Shown here one piece after another: positions 48,695-57,053 of a DNA stretch of 64,000 bases. The position numbers and the translations under genes are program-made. This stretch comes from Pseudomonas paraversuta. Its GTDB lineage: Bacteria > Pseudomonadota > Gammaproteobacteria > Pseudomonadales > Pseudomonadaceae. The DNA is taken from contig NZ_CAJFCL010000001.1 of assembly GCF_904063065.1 (NCBI RefSeq), positions 310,001-374,000 of the forward strand. Reading direction: 5' to 3'. Position 1 is the stretch's first letter, and every line of letters starts with the position of its first letter. The notes beneath the pieces were generated by a model. That model was not told the origin of the DNA. It saw only the letters and a list, made by a program, of their open reading frames with translations, and did no database searches.

Positions 48695-49552
48695 ATGCTC
48701 AAGCCCGAAATCAAAGTGCTCGATGTTCAAGGTCAATATCGAATTCACACCGAGTTCTATCGCTCGGATACTGCCGAAAACACCATTATTCTGGTCAACG
48801 GCTCCATGGCCACCACCGCCTCGTTTGCCCAGACCGTGAAGAATCTGCACCCGCATCTGAACGTCGTGCTCTACGACCAGCCCTATGCCGGCAAATCGAA
48901 ACCGCACAACCGGCATCAGAAAATGCTGACCAAGGAACTTGAAGCGCAAATGCTTCTGGAGTTGATCGAGCATTTTTCGGCGAATTACCTGATGTCGTTT
49001 TCGTGGGGCGGGACTGCCGCGCTGACAGCCCTGGCGTGCACACCACGGCGCATCGAGAAGGCCGTGATCAGTTCATTTTCACCCCTCATCAACGGGCCCA
49101 TGCGCGACTACCTGGAGCGTGGCCGGCGCTGCCTTGCTGACTGCAACCGCACACAAGTGGGCAACCTGGTCAACGATACCCTGGGCAAGCATTTACCCTC
49201 GCTGTTCAAGCGCTTCAACTTTAAACACGTCAGCAGCCTGGCCGAGCATGAGTACGCACAAATGCATTTTCACATCGAACAGGTGCTGACCTGTGACCAG
49301 CCGTGCTTGCTTGATACGGCCAGCGGTATCGAGATCCCGGTGCTGTTCATCAATGGCGCATGGGATGAGTACACCTCGGCCAGCGACGCGCAACACTTTG
49401 TCCAATCGATTGAGAACAGTCAGTTTGTTCGCCTGGAAAACACTGGGCACTTTCTGGATATGGAGCACAAATCAGCGAGCCATATCAGCAAGGCTGCCAT
49501 GCTCGGTTTTCTGCAGCCGGCACACGCTGAGCATCTGGCAGCGAGCCGCTGA
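48695..49552 (+). CDS. phaG: PhaG, (R)-3-hydroxyacyl-ACP thioesterase/transacylase for PHA synthesis
   Basis: This 285-residue alpha/beta hydrolase diverts 3-hydroxyacyl groups from fatty acid synthesis to polyhydroxyalkanoate. It follows P. putida PhaG closely (KPEIKVLDVQGQYRIHTEFY, DQPYAGKSKPHNR, RRCLADCN, KHLPSLFKRFNFKHVSSL). The nucleophile is in SFSWGG (S103), with Asp in NGAWDEYT and His in TGHFLDME. RhlA is the closest alternative, but no rhlB follows. The ATG at 48695 gives the known N-terminus. In P. putida phaG is also a single gene. Confidence 0.93.
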   Translation: MLKPEIKVLDVQGQYRIHTEFYRSDTAENTIILVNGSMATTASFAQTVKNLHPHLNVVLYDQPYAGKSKPHNRHQKMLTKELEAQMLLELIEHFSANYLMSFSWGGTAALTALACTPRRIEKAVISSFSPLINGPMRDYLERGRRCLADCNRTQVGNLVNDTLGKHLPSLFKRFNFKHVSSLAEHEYAQMHFHIEQVLTCDQPCLLDTASGIEIPVLFINGAWDEYTSASDAQHFVQSIENSQFVRLENTGHFLDMEHKSASHISKAAMLGFLQPAHAEHLAASR

Positions 49553-49659
49553 TGCAGTGCCAAGGGTAAGAGAGGGAATGAATGCGCTTGAAATTTACAA
49601 TTTCAGGAATAAAAACTTCTCATCAAGGCCGACTTCTGGTACAAAGTCAGCCGCTCTGA

Positions 49660-49733
49660 GCGGGTATAGTTTAGTGGCAAAACGAAAGCTTCCCAAGCTT
49701 TAGTTGAGGGTTCGATTCCCTCTACCCGCTCCA
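49660..49733 (+). tRNA. tRNA-Gly(CCC)
   Basis: A complete cloverleaf: the acceptor stem GCGGGTA pairs with TACCCGC, the anticodon stem AAAGC/GCTTT encloses the loop TTCCCAA with anticodon CCC, the T-arm loop is TTCGATT and the 3' CCA is encoded. It separates the conserved ung-rsuA-phaG block from the accessory catabolic genes that begin at 49.9 kb. Confidence 0.97.
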
Positions 49734-49917
49734 CTTTTGCTTCCATGCAAACGCAGCAAACTCCCCCCCGAACATCTGAAACCAAAACGCTGTTGTGCTC
49801 ATCAGAGCAACACCTTCCCTGCAAGCTCACCCCGTCAGCCTGACGCGGCAGTTTCGCGAGCCTGGTTCATGGCCGGCAGCAAGCCACGACGCACTTGCTG
49901 CACAGCACATTGAAGAT

Positions 49918-51606
49918 TTAAACCCTGACATTTCTCACTGGTGCCGAAGGCCGCTGGCTGGTTTCCCACTGCGCAGCCAGGCCCACCACCACATCGGATT
50001 CAGGCAACATCCCGCACCCGCGAACCAGATCTGCGGCCCGCTCGGCAAGCATGATGGTCGGGGCGTTGAGGTTGCCGTTGGGTTCGGTTGGAAAGACCGA
50101 TGAATCGATCACCCGCAGACCCTCAATCCCGCGTACCCGTAGTTGTGAGTCCACCACTGCCATGTCGTCTTCACCCATACGACACGAGCCGCACGGATGG
50201 TAGGTGCTTTCAAGGTTCTCACGTACGAACTGGTCAATCTCGGCATCAGTGTTCACATTCGGCCCCGGAGCGATTTCGCTCTCACGGAAGCGGTCCATCG
50301 CCGGCTGGCCGATGATTTCCCGGGTCAGCCGCACACAGCGACGGAACCCCTCGCGGTCCTCTTCACGCTGCAAATAGTTGAAGATAATTTCGGGATGCTC
50401 GTAAGGGTCAGCCGAGCGAATTCGAACATGGCCACGGCTCTTGGGTTTGTTCGGCCCGGTGAGCACCATGAAGCCGTGCCCCTTGATCGGCTTTTTACCG
50501 TCATAACGCATGGCCGCCGGCAAAAAATGAAACTGAATGTCCGGCCAGCGCAACCCTTGCCCCGAGCGAATGAAACCGCCGGCTTCAAAGTGGTTGGTTG
50601 CACCCAGCCCATCCTTGCAGACCAGCCAGCGCAAACCGATCATCAACTTGCTCAGCGGGTCCATTTTACTGTTCAGGGTCACCGGCTCTTTGCAGGCGTA
50701 CTGAATGTAGATTTCCGAGTGGTCCTGCAAGTTTTCGCCGACCCCGGGCAGATCATGCCTGACCACCACCCCGGCCTTGTTCAGTACCGCAGCCGGACCG
50801 ATACCCGAGCGTTGCAACAGGTGCGGCGAACCGATGGGCCCCGCCGAGATCAGTACTTCCCGGGAGCAGCGCACGGTATGGGTCTGGCCGCCGTGGTCGT
50901 AGCTCACCCCCACTGCACGCTTGCCGTCGAGCACGATCTGGCGCGTCATCGCCCGGGTGATCACCGTCAGGTTGGGACGCTCCATGGCCGGGCGCAAATA
51001 AGCGTTGGCCGTGGAGCATCGAACCCCGTCCTTGACCGTCATATGCATGGCACCAAAGCCTTCCTGCATATAACCGTTGCAGTCGTCGGTCTTGATGTAA
51101 CCCGCCTCTTCACCGGCATCGACCCACGCCCCGTACAGCGGGTTCTTCATTTTGTTGCCACTGCTGGTATGCAACGGGCCGCTGCCGCCGCGATAAGCAT
51201 CACCGCCGGCATCACAGCTCTCGGCACGCTTGAAATACGGCAGGCAATTACGGTACCCCCAGCCTTCGGCACCCAGGGACTCCCATTCATCAAAGTCATA
51301 GGCATGCCCGCGGATATAGACCAGGCCGTTGATGGAGGATGAGCCCCCCAGCACCTTGCCGCGCGGACAGTGAATGCGACGTCCGTCGAGGTAAGGCTCC
51401 GGCTCGGTTTCGTAGCGCCAGTTGTAACGGGTGGTGTTCATGGGCATCGAAAAAGCGCTCGGCATCTGAATCATCACGCTGCGATCACTGCCGCCGAACT
51501 CCAGGACCAGCACCTCTACGTCCGCATCTTCGGTCAGACGGTTGGCCAGCACGCACCCGGCAGAGCCCGCGCCAATGATGATGTAGTCATATTTTTTATT
51601 GTTCAT
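49918..51606 (-). CDS. GMC-family FAD alcohol dehydrogenase (choline-dehydrogenase-like)
   Basis: This 562-residue GMC oxidoreductase has the FAD fold [36 protein letters not shown], the second GMC signature ([17 protein letters not shown]) and the active-site region [12 protein letters not shown] with the catalytic His. The C-terminal [18 protein letters not shown] is also present. It resembles BetA, but no betI or choline transporter is nearby. The partner genes are an aldehyde dehydrogenase, an NCS1 permease and a ureohydrolase, so a guanidino-alcohol is a more likely substrate than choline (inferred). It starts 2 bases after the permease gene. Confidence 0.88.
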   Translation of the reverse strand: MNNKKYDYIIIGAGSAGCVLANRLTEDADVEVLVLEFGGSDRSVMIQMPSAFSMPMNTTRYNWRYETEPEPYLDGRRIHCPRGKVLGGSSSINGLVYIRGHAYDFDEWESLGAEGWGYRNCLPYFKRAESCDAGGDAYRGGSGPLHTSSGNKMKNPLYGAWVDAGEEAGYIKTDDCNGYMQEGFGAMHMTVKDGVRCSTANAYLRPAMERPNLTVITRAMTRQIVLDGKRAVGVSYDHGGQTHTVRCSREVLISAGPIGSPHLLQRSGIGPAAVLNKAGVVVRHDLPGVGENLQDHSEIYIQYACKEPVTLNSKMDPLSKLMIGLRWLVCKDGLGATNHFEAGGFIRSGQGLRWPDIQFHFLPAAMRYDGKKPIKGHGFMVLTGPNKPKSRGHVRIRSADPYEHPEIIFNYLQREEDREGFRRCVRLTREIIGQPAMDRFRESEIAPGPNVNTDAEIDQFVRENLESTYHPCGSCRMGEDDMAVVDSQLRVRGIEGLRVIDSSVFPTEPNGNLNAPTIMLAERAADLVRGCGMLPESDVVVGLAAQWETSQRPSAPVRNVRV

Positions 51607-51608
51607 GG

Positions 51609-53162
51609 TTATCTCCAAATACTCGTTTCACTGACCAGCGGCACAAGTGGTACCGGCATCGGCATGACCGCCGCCCCTGGGTCCCCGGTGCTGTAATGCG
51701 GATGCGTCTGTTCGATGTCCTGAATGACCCGCTCTTCATGATTGAGATCAATCGAGCGGCTGAGCCAGAAGTACGTCAGGCCGGACACGATCAGCCCGAC
51801 CAGCCAGGCAACGTCGATATTGCCCAGGGCTTTGGCCAGCGGGCCGACAAACACTTCTTTCTGGGCCACGCCATCGAAGATGTAGAAAAACGGGATCATT
51901 GCGACGAAACCAATGGCATACGACGCAAGGCCGCGCAGGCCCCAGCTGCCGTAAAGACTGTCGCGGGCCATGAAGAAATGCGGGATGGCGTAGCGTCCCT
52001 TGCGCACAAAGAAGTAGTCCGTCAGGTTCACCGCAGTCCAGGGCACCAGGAAATACAGCATCACCACCAGGTAGATGCCCAATACCGAAAGGCCCTTGTC
52101 AGAGTCCTGCAGACCCAGCGATACACCCAGCTGCAGCAGGATCACGAAAATGATTGCCAGCACCCGTGCCTTGCGCGTCGGTTCGATATGCCTGATGGAG
52201 TCGACGCAGGTCAGGGTGGTCAGCTTCGCGCTGTAGATGTTCATGGCCATGACCGGCAGAAACACCAGGATGGTGACGCCGACCACCACGATGCCCATCA
52301 CGGACGAGACGGTATTGCCCACTTGCGACAGGGCCACCAGGACGTTGGTGGCATGCAGGTGGTCGGCCAGCCAGGCGCCCACCGCAATCATCCAGGCACC
52401 CGACAGCGAGGCACCGAGAAACACCACGGCAATCAACTTGCCGCTATGGGTATTCTTCGGCAGGTAACGCGAATAATCGGACACATACGGCGCATAGGCG
52501 ATGTTGTAACTGGCCGCCGCGGCAAACTGGGTGATAAAGCCGGTCCAGTTAAAACCCAGGGGCGGTGCCTCGACCTCGCCGATAGCGAGCAGTGGCAGCG
52601 GCGTGTCGGGCACCCAATGCATCAGCACCGCCAGTGTCACCAGCCCGTACAGGGGAATTGACAGAAACAGGGCCCATTTAAAACTGCGATGCATCCAGTC
52701 ATGCCCCAGGATTGCCAGGACTGTCGCCGGCACCGTCACCACCAGCGCAACCGTCAGCGGATCAAAACCGAACAGTTCCTTGAGGCCCTGCATCATCAAC
52801 ACCAGGTTGACGATATTGAAACCGGCGAACACAAACAGCGTCGCCAGCAGCGCCAGAATCACCCCGCGATAGCCGAACTGGGCCCGCGACTGGATCATCT
52901 GCGGCAACCCCAGGTGCGGCCCCTGGGAACCGTGGAAGGCCATGAACAAGGTGCCAAACATGATGCCGAGCGTGCCGGCCAGAATCGTCCATAGGGCGCT
53001 CAAGCCAACACTGGGCCCTACAAAGCCGATGGTCATGGTGAAAAAGGTGAAGTTGCCGAGAAACCAGAAAGGTCCCTGGCTGGAAAGTTTGTCGGTGCGC
53101 TCATTTTCGGGAATGAAATCGATTGAGTGCCCTTCAACAGCCGATGAGGGTGGTGTGTGCAT
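51609..53162 (-). CDS. NCS1-family permease (purine-cytosine permease type)
   Basis: This 517-residue transporter has about 12 helices. It shows the NCS1 beginning [19 protein letters not shown] and the helix 1 region [13 protein letters not shown], with [13 protein letters not shown] in the middle. The family imports nucleobases, hydantoins, allantoin and similar nitrogen-rich compounds. In this operon it probably imports the compound that the dehydrogenases and the ureohydrolase break down. The substrate cannot be read from the sequence. Confidence 0.9.
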   Translation of the reverse strand: MHTPPSSAVEGHSIDFIPENERTDKLSSQGPFWFLGNFTFFTMTIGFVGPSVGLSALWTILAGTLGIMFGTLFMAFHGSQGPHLGLPQMIQSRAQFGYRGVILALLATLFVFAGFNIVNLVLMMQGLKELFGFDPLTVALVVTVPATVLAILGHDWMHRSFKWALFLSIPLYGLVTLAVLMHWVPDTPLPLLAIGEVEAPPLGFNWTGFITQFAAAASYNIAYAPYVSDYSRYLPKNTHSGKLIAVVFLGASLSGAWMIAVGAWLADHLHATNVLVALSQVGNTVSSVMGIVVVGVTILVFLPVMAMNIYSAKLTTLTCVDSIRHIEPTRKARVLAIIFVILLQLGVSLGLQDSDKGLSVLGIYLVVMLYFLVPWTAVNLTDYFFVRKGRYAIPHFFMARDSLYGSWGLRGLASYAIGFVAMIPFFYIFDGVAQKEVFVGPLAKALGNIDVAWLVGLIVSGLTYFWLSRSIDLNHEERVIQDIEQTHPHYSTGDPGAAVMPMPVPLVPLVSETSIWR

Positions 53163-53220
53163 GATGTACTCGCAGAAGTAGTGAAGATCATGACCCGATA
53201 ACTGCCCTGCCCCGGGGCGA

Positions 53221-53250
53221 GCTGTCGCCCTTTATCAGGGTTGTGACAGC
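53221..53250 (-). repeat. Hairpin between the aldehyde dehydrogenase and permease genes
   Basis: GCTGTC/GACAGC with an inner CCCT/AGGG pair forms a stem in the 118-bp gap. Without a T-run it is more likely an mRNA processing or stability element than a terminator. Confidence 0.5.
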
Positions 53251-53280
53251 CGCCCGGTGCACAGGAGTGTCAATCGACAC

Positions 53281-54789
53281 TCAGGGCAGCGTTATCCACA
53301 CGGCTTTGGTTTCCAGCAGGTGATCGAGCTGTTCAGCCCCCAGATCCTTGCCAAAACCGGACTGCTTGTAGCCACCAAACGGCATCGAAGGATCGATGGT
53401 GCCGTGGCCGTTGACATAGACCATCCCGGCCCGCAGGCGCGGGATCAGGCTGTGCACCCGGCCCAGGTCGTTGGAGTACAGGGCTGCAGCCAGGCCATAG
53501 GAAGAGTCGTTGGCCAGCGCCAGCGCTTGCTCATCATCATCGAACGCAGCCGTGACCAGCACGGGGCCGAAAATCTCTTCCTGGACGATCTGCATGTCGT
53601 TGCGACAATGGGCAAAGATCGTCGGCTCCACGAAGTAGCCCGGCCCGTCGACCGGCTGGCCGCCGTATACCAGCTCGGCCCCCTCACGCTTGCCGAGGGC
53701 GATGTAGTCCAGAACCCGTTGCTTCTGCTGTTGCGATACCAGCGGGCTGATAAAGCAGTCCGGGTCCAGCCCGGGGGCCATTTTCAGTGCGCGGGTACAG
53801 GCGATCAGTTCACGCAAAAAGCTGTCGTAAATGCTGCGATGGACGTAGGCCCGGGTGCCGGCGTCGCACACCTGGCCCGAGTTGAAGAACACCCCGTTGG
53901 CAATCGCTTGTGCCGCGGCAGGCACGTCGGCGTCCGCGAGAACAATTACCGGGGATTTCCCCCCCAGCTCCAGGGTCAGGCGCTTCATGTCGCCCAGCGC
54001 CGCCTGGCCGACGGTGCGGCCGACCGGCGTCGAACCGGTGAAGGTCAGTTTGTCGATGCCCGGATGCGTCGCCATCGCGGCACCCACCACACTTCCCCGT
54101 CCGGTGACGATATTGATCACACCATCCGGGATGCCCGCTTCCTGCACCAGCTCAGCGAAGCGCAGGGCCGACAGCGAAGTCAATTCAGCCGGTTTGACCA
54201 CTATGGTGCAGCCGGCTGCCAGTGCCGCGCCGAGTTTCCAGGCCATGGTTTGCAGAGGGAAGTTCCACGGCACGATAGCGCCCACCACCCCGATCGGCTC
54301 TTTACGGGTGTAGGCCAGATAATTACCGGGCAGCGACGGTTCAACGGTACGGCCGTGGATTTTCGTGGCCCAGCCTGCAAAGTAACGCAGGGTATCCACT
54401 GTGCCTTGCACATCCACTGCCCGTGCCGCGACCACCGACTTGCCCATGTCGATCGACTCGATTTCAGCCAACTCATCGCCATGGAGCTCAATCAGTTCTG
54501 CCAGCCGATGCAGCATCCGCTCACGTTCCAGCGGTTTGACCTGACGCCACGGGCCACCGTCAAACTGGGCCCGGGCGGCTTGCACGGCGCGGTCCAGATC
54601 GGCCGCGGTGCCCATGGGAACACGGGTCAGAAAGCCCCCGGTAGAAGGCTCGATGACATCCGAGGTTTGTTTGTCGCTGGCCTCGACCCATTCACCACCA
54701 ATAAACATCTTCTGCTGTTTGCCGAGAAAAGCCTGGGTGGCTTCGCTCAAGCCGAATTTCTGCAAGTACTGCTTGACCATCGTGTCCAT
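53281..54789 (-). CDS. NAD(P)-dependent aldehyde dehydrogenase
   Basis: This 502-residue ALDH superfamily enzyme has IVPWNFPLQTMAWKLG, the catalytic Glu in LELGGKSP and the Cys region FFNSGQVCDAGTRAYVH. The usual context there is GQxCxAGTR; here Asp follows the Cys. PFGGYKQSGFG lies near the end. It is similar to betaine and 4-guanidinobutyraldehyde type dehydrogenases. The ATG at 54787-54789 (MDTMVKQ) overlaps an AATAATAA motif. It should oxidise the aldehyde formed by the GMC enzyme of the same operon. Confidence 0.92.
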   Translation of the reverse strand: MDTMVKQYLQKFGLSEATQAFLGKQQKMFIGGEWVEASDKQTSDVIEPSTGGFLTRVPMGTAADLDRAVQAARAQFDGGPWRQVKPLERERMLHRLAELIELHGDELAEIESIDMGKSVVAARAVDVQGTVDTLRYFAGWATKIHGRTVEPSLPGNYLAYTRKEPIGVVGAIVPWNFPLQTMAWKLGAALAAGCTIVVKPAELTSLSALRFAELVQEAGIPDGVINIVTGRGSVVGAAMATHPGIDKLTFTGSTPVGRTVGQAALGDMKRLTLELGGKSPVIVLADADVPAAAQAIANGVFFNSGQVCDAGTRAYVHRSIYDSFLRELIACTRALKMAPGLDPDCFISPLVSQQQKQRVLDYIALGKREGAELVYGGQPVDGPGYFVEPTIFAHCRNDMQIVQEEIFGPVLVTAAFDDDEQALALANDSSYGLAAALYSNDLGRVHSLIPRLRAGMVYVNGHGTIDPSMPFGGYKQSGFGKDLGAEQLDHLLETKAVWITLP

Positions 54790-54796
54790 TATTATT
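54789..54796 (-). promoter_or_regulatory. Putative Hfq/Crc motif at the aldehyde dehydrogenase start
   Basis: The minus strand reads AATAATAA running into the ATG, an exact AANAAYAA match at the translation start. Confidence 0.5.
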
Positions 54797-54884
54797 CTCT
54801 CGGGCCGGGCGTCAGACATCGCGCCAGGCCTCCTGGGTTCAAGACTCAATCCGGGGCTGCACGCAAGCCCCCGGCACTGGTGTT

Positions 54885-55862
54885 TCAGAGTGCGCGGGCC
54901 TTGGCCCGTTCGTGGTAGATAAAACCGATGCTGTTGAGCAGCAGTTGCGCGGCAAGAATCGACGTCACGCCCGCCGGGTCATACACCGGAGCGACCTCCA
55001 CCAGGTCCATGCCGATGATGTTGCCTTTGCTGCGCTTGGCCAGCGCCTGAATAATCTCCAGCACCTCGTAGTACAGAAAGCCGCCATGGCTCGGCGTGCC
55101 TGTGCCCGGGGCGATCGAAGGGTCGAAACCGTCAATGTCGATGGTGATGTAGTACTTGACCCCCTGAGGGATCAGCTCCAGAACGCCCTCGGTACCCAGG
55201 CGACGGACATCGCGCACCGAGAGGATTTTTGAGCCGGCAGCGTGGGCCGCTTCATAGTCATCGCGGTTGGAGGACGAAACGTTGCGGATGCCCATCTGGG
55301 TCATGCCGACGATATGGTTCATTTCTGAAGCGCGGCGCAGCGGGTTGCCGTGGCCATAGCGAACCCCATGACGCTCATCAACAAAGTCCAGATGCGCATC
55401 AAAGTGCACGATATGAATAGGCCCTTTGCCTTCGAAGGCCTTGATGACCGGGGCGTGAACCGAGTGGTCGCCGCCCAGGACCACAGGCATAGCGCCTGAC
55501 TCGAGAATCTTGCGGACCGCAAACTCGATATTGTCATTACTCGCTTTCATATCGGTGTGGACGATATCCGCATCCCCCACATCGACCATGCGCACGTCCT
55601 GGGAGGTAAGGTACATCACGTCATCTTCGTGATCGTAGGCACCGGCATGACCGAAAGAAAACAGGGTCGATGCCTCGCGAATCCCGCGCGGCCCAAAACG
55701 GGCGCCCGAACGCCACTGTGTACCCATGTCATTGGGTGCGCCGAGGATGGCGACATCGGCATCCAGGGTTTCCCAATCAGTACAGACCGGGGATTTACCG
55801 AACGTGCAATGCCCTACAAACGGAAGGTTCAAACGGCCGGACTCATATCCATTGCTAGACAT
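54885..55862 (-). CDS. Ureohydrolase (agmatinase/arginase family), substrate unknown
   Basis: This 325-residue binuclear-metal ureohydrolase has all the metal ligands: His of LGGDHS, the DAHLD motif and the Asp pair in TIDIDGFDP, followed by SIAPGTGTP. It hydrolyses a guanidino compound to urea and an amine. The loop after DAHLD reads FVDERHGVRYGHGNPLRR, unlike the P. aeruginosa GbuA and GpuA sequences as I recall them, so guanidinobutyrate or guanidinopropionate cannot be assumed. First gene of a four-gene operon facing a LysR regulator; TTGGAG precedes the start. Confidence 0.88.
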   Translation of the reverse strand: MSSNGYESGRLNLPFVGHCTFGKSPVCTDWETLDADVAILGAPNDMGTQWRSGARFGPRGIREASTLFSFGHAGAYDHEDDVMYLTSQDVRMVDVGDADIVHTDMKASNDNIEFAVRKILESGAMPVVLGGDHSVHAPVIKAFEGKGPIHIVHFDAHLDFVDERHGVRYGHGNPLRRASEMNHIVGMTQMGIRNVSSSNRDDYEAAHAAGSKILSVRDVRRLGTEGVLELIPQGVKYYITIDIDGFDPSIAPGTGTPSHGGFLYYEVLEIIQALAKRSKGNIIGMDLVEVAPVYDPAGVTSILAAQLLLNSIGFIYHERAKARAL

Positions 55863-55881
55863 ATCGATCTATCTCCAATTC

Positions 55882-55889
55882 TTGTTATT
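55882..55889 (-). promoter_or_regulatory. Putative Hfq/Crc motif in the ureohydrolase leader
   Basis: The minus strand reads AATAACAA just before the TTGGAG ribosome site, an exact AANAAYAA match. Confidence 0.55.
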
Positions 55890-55967
55890 GCCATGGGGGC
55901 GCACTGGTAAGTGCCTGGCGCTGGAGTGACTATGAGCGCAGCTTTTCATAGAAAAAATGCTAATCAT

Positions 55968-55999
55968 CCGATACATATATCGGCAGATCCGATGCATCG
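55968..55999. promoter_or_regulatory. Candidate LysR operator
   Basis: CCGATACATATATCGG (55968-55983, a 6-4-6 inverted repeat) and CGATGCATCG (55990-55999, a perfect palindrome) lie next to each other in the 153-bp region between the ureohydrolase and lysR genes. Two adjacent dyads are typical of LysR recognition and activation sites. Confidence 0.55.
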
Positions 56000-56015
56000 A
56001 TAGGGAGAGGACCGG

Positions 56016-56930
56016 TTGAATCAGCTACATACCGTGGACCTGAAGCTGCTCAGAGTATTCGCCGAGATCGTCAAATGCGGCGGCTTCTCTGCGGCTCAAG
56101 CAGCGCTGAATATCGGCCAGTCGACCATCAGCGAACAGATGACCCATCTGGAAACCCGTCTTGGGGTCAAGCTCTGTCAGCGCGGGCGCAGCGGCTTTCG
56201 CCTTACAGAACAGGGCGTGGCGATTTTCGAATCTACCCGGCGGCTGCTGGCCGCCGTAGATGACTTCTGCCTGGATGCCGATGTGCTCAAGCAGAAGATC
56301 ACCGGCAAGCTGAACCTGGGCATCATTGACTCAACCATTACCGACCCCGATTCTCCCCTGCCGAAAACCACCCAGCGCTTCGTTTCCAGAGGCCACGATG
56401 TTCACCTCAATGTGTATGTCGGGACCCCTGCCGAACTCGAAGAACGGGTGCTGGACAACCGCCTGCATCTGGCCATCGGGCACTTCCCGAATCACGTCTC
56501 GGGGCTGGACTATTTACCCCTGTACCAGGAGGCCCTCGGACTGTATTGCGGGCGGCGCCATCCCTTGCACGGCAGTACCGCAGAGAATGCCGAACTGCTT
56601 GAAGAGATCAGCGAGAGTCGAATCGTAGCCCGGGGCTTCATGCAGCAGCACGACCTGGACCGACTGGGTGTGAGCAAGGCCGCCGCCACCGTAGACAACA
56701 TCGAGGCGCTGGCGATCCTGATCATCTCCGGTGCTTATCTGGGGTTTCTGCCCATCCACTTTGCCGCTCAGTGGGTCAATACCGGTGAGATGCAACAATT
56801 GGCCCCGATGAGCCTGCACTTGAAGTCGCCGTTCGATGTCATCACCCGACGCGGCGTTGCCCCGTCACCGATTTTGCGGGTATTCCTTGAGGACCTGGCG
56901 GCCACCGCACGGCAAGAGGTCCAGCCTTGA
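56016..56930 (+). CDS. LysR-family transcriptional regulator of the ureohydrolase operon
   Basis: This 304-residue regulator has an N-terminal winged helix (about 5-65, LKLLRVFAEIVKCGGFSAAQAALNIGQSTISEQM) and a ligand-binding domain (about 92-300). It starts with TTG at 56016 behind GGGAGAGG. It is divergent from the ureohydrolase operon and is the obvious local activator. Its inducer is unknown; the products of the pathway are candidates. Confidence 0.9.
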   Translation: MNQLHTVDLKLLRVFAEIVKCGGFSAAQAALNIGQSTISEQMTHLETRLGVKLCQRGRSGFRLTEQGVAIFESTRRLLAAVDDFCLDADVLKQKITGKLNLGIIDSTITDPDSPLPKTTQRFVSRGHDVHLNVYVGTPAELEERVLDNRLHLAIGHFPNHVSGLDYLPLYQEALGLYCGRRHPLHGSTAENAELLEEISESRIVARGFMQQHDLDRLGVSKAAATVDNIEALAILIISGAYLGFLPIHFAAQWVNTGEMQQLAPMSLHLKSPFDVITRRGVAPSPILRVFLEDLAATARQEVQP

Positions 56931-57029
56931 ACACAGTGTCGCCGACACCTCGCACACTCTTGTGCAGACGGGTTTTGCTGCGCCGGTCCGTGCAACATAA
57001 TGGCGCCCCTCAGTGCCTGAGGGTGCAAT

Positions 57030-57037
57030 AAGAACAA
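57030..57037 (+). promoter_or_regulatory. Putative Hfq/Crc motif before the MocR gene
   Basis: AAGAACAA, in the context AATAAGAACAATAG, precedes the AGAGG ribosome site of the MocR gene. The context is nearly the same as at 42108-42120. Confidence 0.45.
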
Positions 57038-57053
57038 TAGAGGCAAACAGACC

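Noticed and set aside
48695..49552. RhlA of rhamnolipid synthesis
   Set aside because: The protein follows PhaG much more closely at the N-terminus and in KHLPSLFKRFNFKHVSSL, and no rhlB or rhlC is nearby.
49918..54789. Choline to glycine betaine (bet) operon
   Set aside because: Although the GMC and aldehyde dehydrogenases resemble BetA and BetB, there is no betI or BCCT choline transporter, and the operon begins with a ureohydrolase and has an NCS1 permease.
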